Source of the DNA: Streptomyces sparsogenes
GTDB lineage: Bacteria > Actinomycetota > Actinomycetes > Streptomycetales > Streptomycetaceae
Reading direction: 5' to 3'
Assembly: GCF_001704635.1 (NCBI RefSeq)
Contig: NZ_MAXF01000016.1
Location: 82,568-146,567, forward strand
DNA: 64,000 nucleotides
The notes under the pieces are model-generated. The model saw nothing but the letters and a program-made list of their open reading frames with translations, ran no database searches and had not been told where the DNA came from. Positions 60,516 to 64,000 of the stretch are shown here, piece by piece (positions within the stretch are counted from its first letter, which is position 1; each line of letters opens with the position of its first letter). A program made the position numbers and the translations under genes.

Positions 60516-61136
60516 TTACTTGATCATGTAGATCGTGGCGAAGAGGCCGATCCAGACGACATCGACGAAGTGCCAGTAGTAAGACACCACGATGGCCGCC
60601 GTCGCCTGCTGGTGGGTGAACCTCTTGGCCGCGTACGTCCTGCCCAGGACCAGCAGGAAGGCGATGAGTCCGCCCGTCACGTGCAGTCCGTGGAAACCGG
60701 TGGTCAGGTAGAACACCGAGCCGTACGGGTCGGACGAGAGCGAGAGACCCTCGTGCTTGACCAGCTCGGTGTATTCGAAGATCTGACCGCCGACGAAGAT
60801 CGCGCCCATGATGAAGGTGATCACGAACCAGGTGCGCAGCTTCTTCACGTCACCGCGCTCGGCAGCGAAGACACCGAGCTGGCAGGTGAGGGAGGAGAGC
60901 ACCAGGATCGTGGTGTTGGTCGCGGAGAACGGGAAGTTCAGCGCGGACGCCATTTCCTTCCAGTGCTCTGCCCCGGTCACCGATCGCAGGGTGAAGTACA
61001 TCGCGAAGAGGGCCGCGAAGAACATCAGCTCGGAACTCAGCCAGATGATGGTTCCAACGCTGGTGAGGTTCGGCCGGTTGACCGACGGGTGCGCGTGCCC
61101 GGTATCTACTGCTGTTGCTGTCGCCACGACCGACAT
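60516..61136 (-). CDS. ctaE: Cytochrome c oxidase subunit III
   Basis: 206 aa, five hydrophobic helices; ends [21 protein letters not shown] as in aa3 oxidase CtaE. Lies 68 bases before qcrC. The start codon sits inside a 21-base palindrome (61127-61147), giving a strong hairpin over the initiation region. Confidence 0.95.
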   Translation of the reverse strand: MSVVATATAVDTGHAHPSVNRPNLTSVGTIIWLSSELMFFAALFAMYFTLRSVTGAEHWKEMASALNFPFSATNTTILVLSSLTCQLGVFAAERGDVKKLRTWFVITFIMGAIFVGGQIFEYTELVKHEGLSLSSDPYGSVFYLTTGFHGLHVTGGLIAFLLVLGRTYAAKRFTHQQATAAIVVSYYWHFVDVVWIGLFATIYMIK

Positions 61137-61147
61137 TATGTCGGTCG
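61127..61147. promoter_or_regulatory. Palindrome spanning the ctaE start codon
   Basis: CGACCGACAT and its complement ATGTCGGTCG are separated by a single T, with the ATG within the second arm (minus strand). Could be an operator or an mRNA structure limiting translation. Confidence 0.6.
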
Positions 61148-61370
61148 CTTATCCAGCCCTCACTCCCGGGGGTACCGTTCGGAGTGTCAAGGGCATCGAT
61201 GCTGCTCGTACGGCCCGTTGCGAGCGGGTGTCCGGCGGGCTTCGCGCCTGGTCGGCCGGTCTCCGGGCCGGTCCCCCGAAGGAGGGAGGGGTCTGCACGC
61301 CCCCTCCTCCACACGGCGGTACGGGAGTACCATCCGCGCCAGGAGTCCACCCACGTAACGCGGAGGAACG

Positions 61371-61772
61371 ATGCAGCCGACCGCCACGGTGCTGGTCTAC
61401 AGCGATGACTCGGGCACCCGTCAGCAGGTGCGGCTCGCGGCCGGGCGCCGGCCCGCCCCCGATGTCCCGCCCGTGGAGTTCGTGGAGTGCGCGACCCTCC
61501 CCGCCGTCCTCTCGGCGCTGGAGGAGGGCGGCATCGACGTGTGCGTGCTGGACGGGGAGGCGGTGCCCGCGGGCGGCATGGGGGTCTGCCGGCAGATCAA
61601 GGACGAGATCTTCCGCTGCCCGCCGGTCCTGCTGCTCATCGGCCGCCCGCAGGACGCCTGGCTGGCCACCTGGAGCCGCGCGGAGGCCGCGGTCACCCAC
61701 CCGGTGGACCCGGTGGCCCTCGCCGACGCCCTGGCGGGGCTGTTGCGCAAGCGCCACGCCGTGGGCGCCTGA
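61371..61772 (+). CDS. Stand-alone pseudo-receiver (REC-like) protein
   Basis: 133 aa, ATG with GGAGGA. Receiver-like fold: VLVYSDD (acid pair), DVCVLDGE (candidate phospho-Asp), but no Ser/Thr after strand 4 (LLLIGRPQDAW) and His instead of Lys in AVTHPVDP. No output domain. Divergent from ctaE and possibly involved in respiratory gene control, an inference. Confidence 0.75.
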   Translation: MQPTATVLVYSDDSGTRQQVRLAAGRRPAPDVPPVEFVECATLPAVLSALEEGGIDVCVLDGEAVPAGGMGVCRQIKDEIFRCPPVLLLIGRPQDAWLATWSRAEAAVTHPVDPVALADALAGLLRKRHAVGA

Positions 61773-61868
61773 CGGGGCGCACCGGGCCGCACCCGGGTCA
61801 CCTCCGGGTGGTTCGAGGGGCGGCCCGAGGGGGCGGCTTCACGGGCCGCCTCCTGGCCGCCTTCCCGG

Positions 61869-63122
61869 TCACACCTGGGGCCGCAGCCTCGCCGACTCGG
61901 CCGCGTTGACGCCGTCGGCCCGCCCGGCCGCCAGGGCGCTGCCCTCGCGCCACTTGTCCCAGGTCATGTTCCAGTCGCCGAAGCCGTTGTCGAACGACGT
62001 CATCATCGCGCCGCGGCTGTTGACGACCTTGACGATGTCGCCGAGGCGCACGGTGTCGAAGAACCAGCGCGCGTTCTCGGTGCTCATGCCGGTGCAGCCG
62101 TGGCTGACGTTGGCCGAGCCCTGCGACCCCACCGACCAGGGCGCCGCGTGGACGTACTCGCCGCTCCAGGTCACCCGGACGGCCCAGTAGACCATCAGGT
62201 CGTAGGAGTTGCCGAGGCCGATGCTGGCCCCGGTCATCCGTACGGAGGACTCCTTGGCGAGCACCACCTTGGTGCCGTTGCGGGTGTCGAAGCCGGGCAT
62301 GCCGGTGGTGATCGGGATGGTCCGGATGGCCTGGCCGTTCCTGTACACCGTCATCTGGTGGGTGCCGGAGTCGGTGAGGGCCTCGACCCGGTCGCCGGTG
62401 CGCAGCCGCAGCGGCTTGGAGGGCCCGCCGTACAGGCCGGCCGCGACCCTGATGCCCTCCAGGTTGGCGTGCACGTCGATCGTGGCGTGCGCGGGCCAGT
62501 AGTCGCGCGGGCGGTAGTGCAGGTGCCGGTCGTCCACCCAGTGCCAGGCGCCGTCCACGGCGGGCTGTGAGTCCACCTTCAGGGCGCGCTCGACGACGGA
62601 CCGCGCCGAGAGGTCCTTGACCGGCGCGCTCAGCTCGGCGGTGACGGGCTGTCCCACGCCGTAGGTGCCCGCCTGGGGGCCGAAGGTGACCCGGAGCCGG
62701 CTCTCGGCCCCGGTGGTGTCGAAGCCGATGGTCCGGCGCCCCGGCGCCCCGTGGGCGTCCTCGGTGCTCACCCGCAGCGTGTAGTGGGTGCCCGCGGCCA
62801 GTGGCACGGTGCTGCGCCAGCGCTTGCCGTCGGGGGTCAGCTCGCCGCGGACGTACCGGCCCGCGGAGTCGGTCGCCGTGACGTCGGTGATGCGGCTGTC
62901 GTCGCCCTTGGCCGTGACCTCAAGCGGCTTGTCGGGGTCGGCCTTGTGGCCTTCGCCCACGCCGCTGAAGGCGACCTGGTCGGCCGCGTCGTACGGCTTG
63001 GCCGCCAACGGGTCCGAGGAGGGGCCGCCGCATCCGGTGAGCCCCATCGTTATCAGGGGTGCCAGCAGCACAGCGCAGCCGAGCACCGTCCGGGATCGGG
63101 GTGATCGAGGTGTGTGGCTCAT
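61869..63122 (-). CDS. L,D-transpeptidase lipoprotein (YkuD, Ig-like domains)
   Basis: 417 aa from ATG 63122 (GTG 63128 possible). Lipobox LTGCGG near residue 30, then two Ig-like domains as in mycobacterial LdtMt2, and a C-terminal YkuD domain with catalytic Cys in SHGCTGMS and His in HAAPWS. Forms 3-3 peptidoglycan cross-links. Upstream gap holds 17-bp repeats and a terminator serving ctaF. Confidence 0.93.
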   Translation of the reverse strand: MSHTPRSPRSRTVLGCAVLLAPLITMGLTGCGGPSSDPLAAKPYDAADQVAFSGVGEGHKADPDKPLEVTAKGDDSRITDVTATDSAGRYVRGELTPDGKRWRSTVPLAAGTHYTLRVSTEDAHGAPGRRTIGFDTTGAESRLRVTFGPQAGTYGVGQPVTAELSAPVKDLSARSVVERALKVDSQPAVDGAWHWVDDRHLHYRPRDYWPAHATIDVHANLEGIRVAAGLYGGPSKPLRLRTGDRVEALTDSGTHQMTVYRNGQAIRTIPITTGMPGFDTRNGTKVVLAKESSVRMTGASIGLGNSYDLMVYWAVRVTWSGEYVHAAPWSVGSQGSANVSHGCTGMSTENARWFFDTVRLGDIVKVVNSRGAMMTSFDNGFGDWNMTWDKWREGSALAAGRADGVNAAESARLRPQV

Positions 63123-63191
63123 GGTCACAAGCTAGAAAGACCGGTTGCGGACGGCTCGTGGAGTGAGGCAGTCGGGTGAACGGGGGGCCGA

Positions 63192-63242
63192 CGCACTCCG
63201 GGGGACGACGCGCTCCGGGGGACGACGTACTCCGGGAGACGA
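63192..63242. repeat. Three 17-bp tandem repeats upstream of the L,D-transpeptidase
   Basis: CGCACTCCGGGGGACGA, CGCGCTCCGGGGGACGA and CGTACTCCGGGAGACGA follow directly. They lie about 70-120 bases upstream of the gene start. Confidence 0.8.
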
Positions 63243-63245
63243 CGA

Positions 63246-63286
63246 AGCGGGGCCCGGACACCTGGAGGAGGTGTCCGGGCCCCGCT
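63246..63286 (-). terminator. Terminator after ctaF
   Basis: Eighteen-base arms (63246-63263 / 63269-63286) with a GGAGG loop, 37 bases past the ctaF stop. Confidence 0.85.
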
Positions 63287-63322
63287 CGGGCCCGTCTCGA
63301 CGGGACCCCGGTGCCTGACCGG

Positions 63323-63721
63323 TTACTGGTTCTGGTTCTCGCCGCGGTAGTACTCGAACACCCAGCCGAAGAGGCCGGCCAGGATGACCGGGGCGGAGAA
63401 GTACAGCAGCCACCAGCCGAAGATCACGCCCATGAAGGCCAGGGCGCCACCGACGGCCAGGAACAGCGGCTGCCAGCTGTGCGGGGAGAAGAAGCCCAGC
63501 TCACCGGCGTCGTCCGCGACATCCGCGTTCTTGTTGTCCTGCGCCCCGACATCCACCCGGCGGGCGGTGAAGGCGAGGTAGTAGCCGATCATCACGCTCA
63601 GGCCGAAGGCCAGGAAGAGCGCGGTGGTGCCGGCGGGCTCCTTCGACCACACCCCGTAGACGATCGCCATGATCAGGATGAAGACGGAGAGCCAGATGAA
63701 CATCCGGCCTTGGACCTTCAC
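63323..63721 (-). CDS. ctaF: Cytochrome c oxidase subunit IV (actinobacterial)
   Basis: 132 aa, GTG start. Four predicted helices (IWLSVFILIMAIVYGV at the N-terminus) and a PHSWQPLFLAVGGALAFMG segment typical of CtaF. Overlaps the ctaD stop by four bases (GTGA). Small aa3 subunit. Confidence 0.93.
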   Translation of the reverse strand: MKVQGRMFIWLSVFILIMAIVYGVWSKEPAGTTALFLAFGLSVMIGYYLAFTARRVDVGAQDNKNADVADDAGELGFFSPHSWQPLFLAVGGALAFMGVIFGWWLLYFSAPVILAGLFGWVFEYYRGENQNQ

Positions 63722-64000
63722 TTGCCGGCCTCCTTGCCACCCGCGAGGGCCTTGTCATCGGACGAGGCGGCCCCGTGGTTCTCGAGCTGGTCGAGCGCCG
63801 CGATCTCCGGGTGGTGCAGGTCGAACGCCGGCGCCTCGGAGCGGATCCGCGGCAGCGTGAGGAAGTTGTGCCGCGGCGGCGGGCGTCGCCCACTCCAGCG
63901 AGCGGCCGTAGCCCCACGGGTCGTCGACCTCGATCTTCTTGCCGTACTTGGCGGTCTTCCAGACGTTGTAGAAGAACGGCAGGATCGACAGGCCAGGCCG
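63718..64000 (-). CDS. ctaD: Cytochrome c oxidase subunit I (partial, apparent frameshift)
   Basis: Only the C-terminal end is in the window. The frame entering from the right reads [20 protein letters not shown] and then [12 protein letters not shown], the usual CtaD ending. Continuing in this frame gives an unrelated tail that stops at 63755. The other frame, after a one-base shift in the G run at 63891-63893, restores [17 protein letters not shown] and a stop overlapping ctaF at 63718. So one extra base is present relative to an intact gene: either a real mutation or an assembly error. Confidence 0.8.
   Translation of the reverse strand, partial: GLACRSCRSSTTSGRPPSTARRSRSTTRGATAARWSGRRPPPRHNFLTLPRIRSEAPAFDLHHPEIAALDQLENHGAASSDDKALAGGKEAGK

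Overview
The window is high-GC actinobacterial chromosome and almost certainly Streptomyces. Third-codon positions are strongly GC-biased, GTG and TTG starts are frequent, and many products are Streptomyces-type: MacRS, the SCO2127-glkA pair, an SAV_6107-type HEPN protein, fused trpEG with a trp leader, and a SAM-IV riboswitch. No rRNA, tRNA, CRISPR array, prophage or intact insertion sequence was seen. It reads as core chromosome with a few accessory insertions.

Layout. 0.2-5.2 kb: overlapping moxR / DUF58 / transglutaminase operon. 5.5-7.5 kb: DUF3040 protein, methyltransferase and HEPN protein on the minus strand. 7.8-11.4 kb: degenerate ABC ATPase, YhgE/Pip membrane protein and TetR regulator behind a TetR-like operator. 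11.7-18.1 kb: FAD amine-oxidase/desaturase-like protein, Tyr/Gly/Gln-rich membrane protein, metF, thiE, Rv2175c-like DNA-binding protein and a ferredoxin-reductase-like flavoprotein. 18.2-20.7 kb: TPP riboswitch driving thiO-thiS-thiG. 20.7-26.6 kb: SRPBCC protein, PASTA kinase, AP endonuclease, His-rich DUF4396 protein behind a CsoR-like operator, molybdopterin enzyme, bfr and iron-boxed bfd. 26.7-31.5 kb: class II DAHP synthase, trpL attenuator plus fused trpEG, and pfkA with a Crp-like site.

31.7-41.3 kb: macR-macS, acyltransferase, lipase, glkA with its SCO2127-type partner, ArsA-like ATPase, SRPBCC protein and phosphoesterase. 41.6-50.7 kb: long-chain acyl-CoA synthetase, pimB-type mannosyltransferase, MATE transporter (carrying a palindromic insertion) divergent from a PadR regulator, a metallopeptidase-like lipoprotein and two NlpC/P60 hydrolases. 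51.0-56.7 kb: NYN RNase-like protein, zinc-ribbon protein, rhomboid protease, stand-alone RAM domain, SAM-IV-controlled class V aminotransferase and trpD. 57.0-64.0 kb: qcrB-qcrA-qcrC and ctaE (respiratory bc1-aa3 supercomplex), a pseudo-receiver, an L,D-transpeptidase, ctaF and the 3' end of ctaD, which shows an apparent one-base frameshift.

The order metF, Rv2175c, PASTA kinase, aroG, acyltransferase, ArsA-like, SRPBCC, fadD15, pimB, NlpC/P60, trpD, bc1/ctaE follows, from memory, the Mycobacterium tuberculosis Rv2172c-Rv2200c region. This suggests an ancient actinobacterial block linking envelope glycolipid synthesis, cell-wall hydrolysis, aromatic amino-acid supply and respiration. The Streptomyces-specific cassettes (thiOSG, trpEG, macRS, glkA, MATE/PadR) sit between these genes. 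The most unusual items are the 26-bp-ended palindromic element inside the MATE gene, two ATPases with Arg in place of the Walker A Lys, the SAM-IV riboswitch followed by a tiny Met-rich ORF, the His-rich DUF4396 gene behind a CsoR-type palindrome, and the ctaD frameshift.
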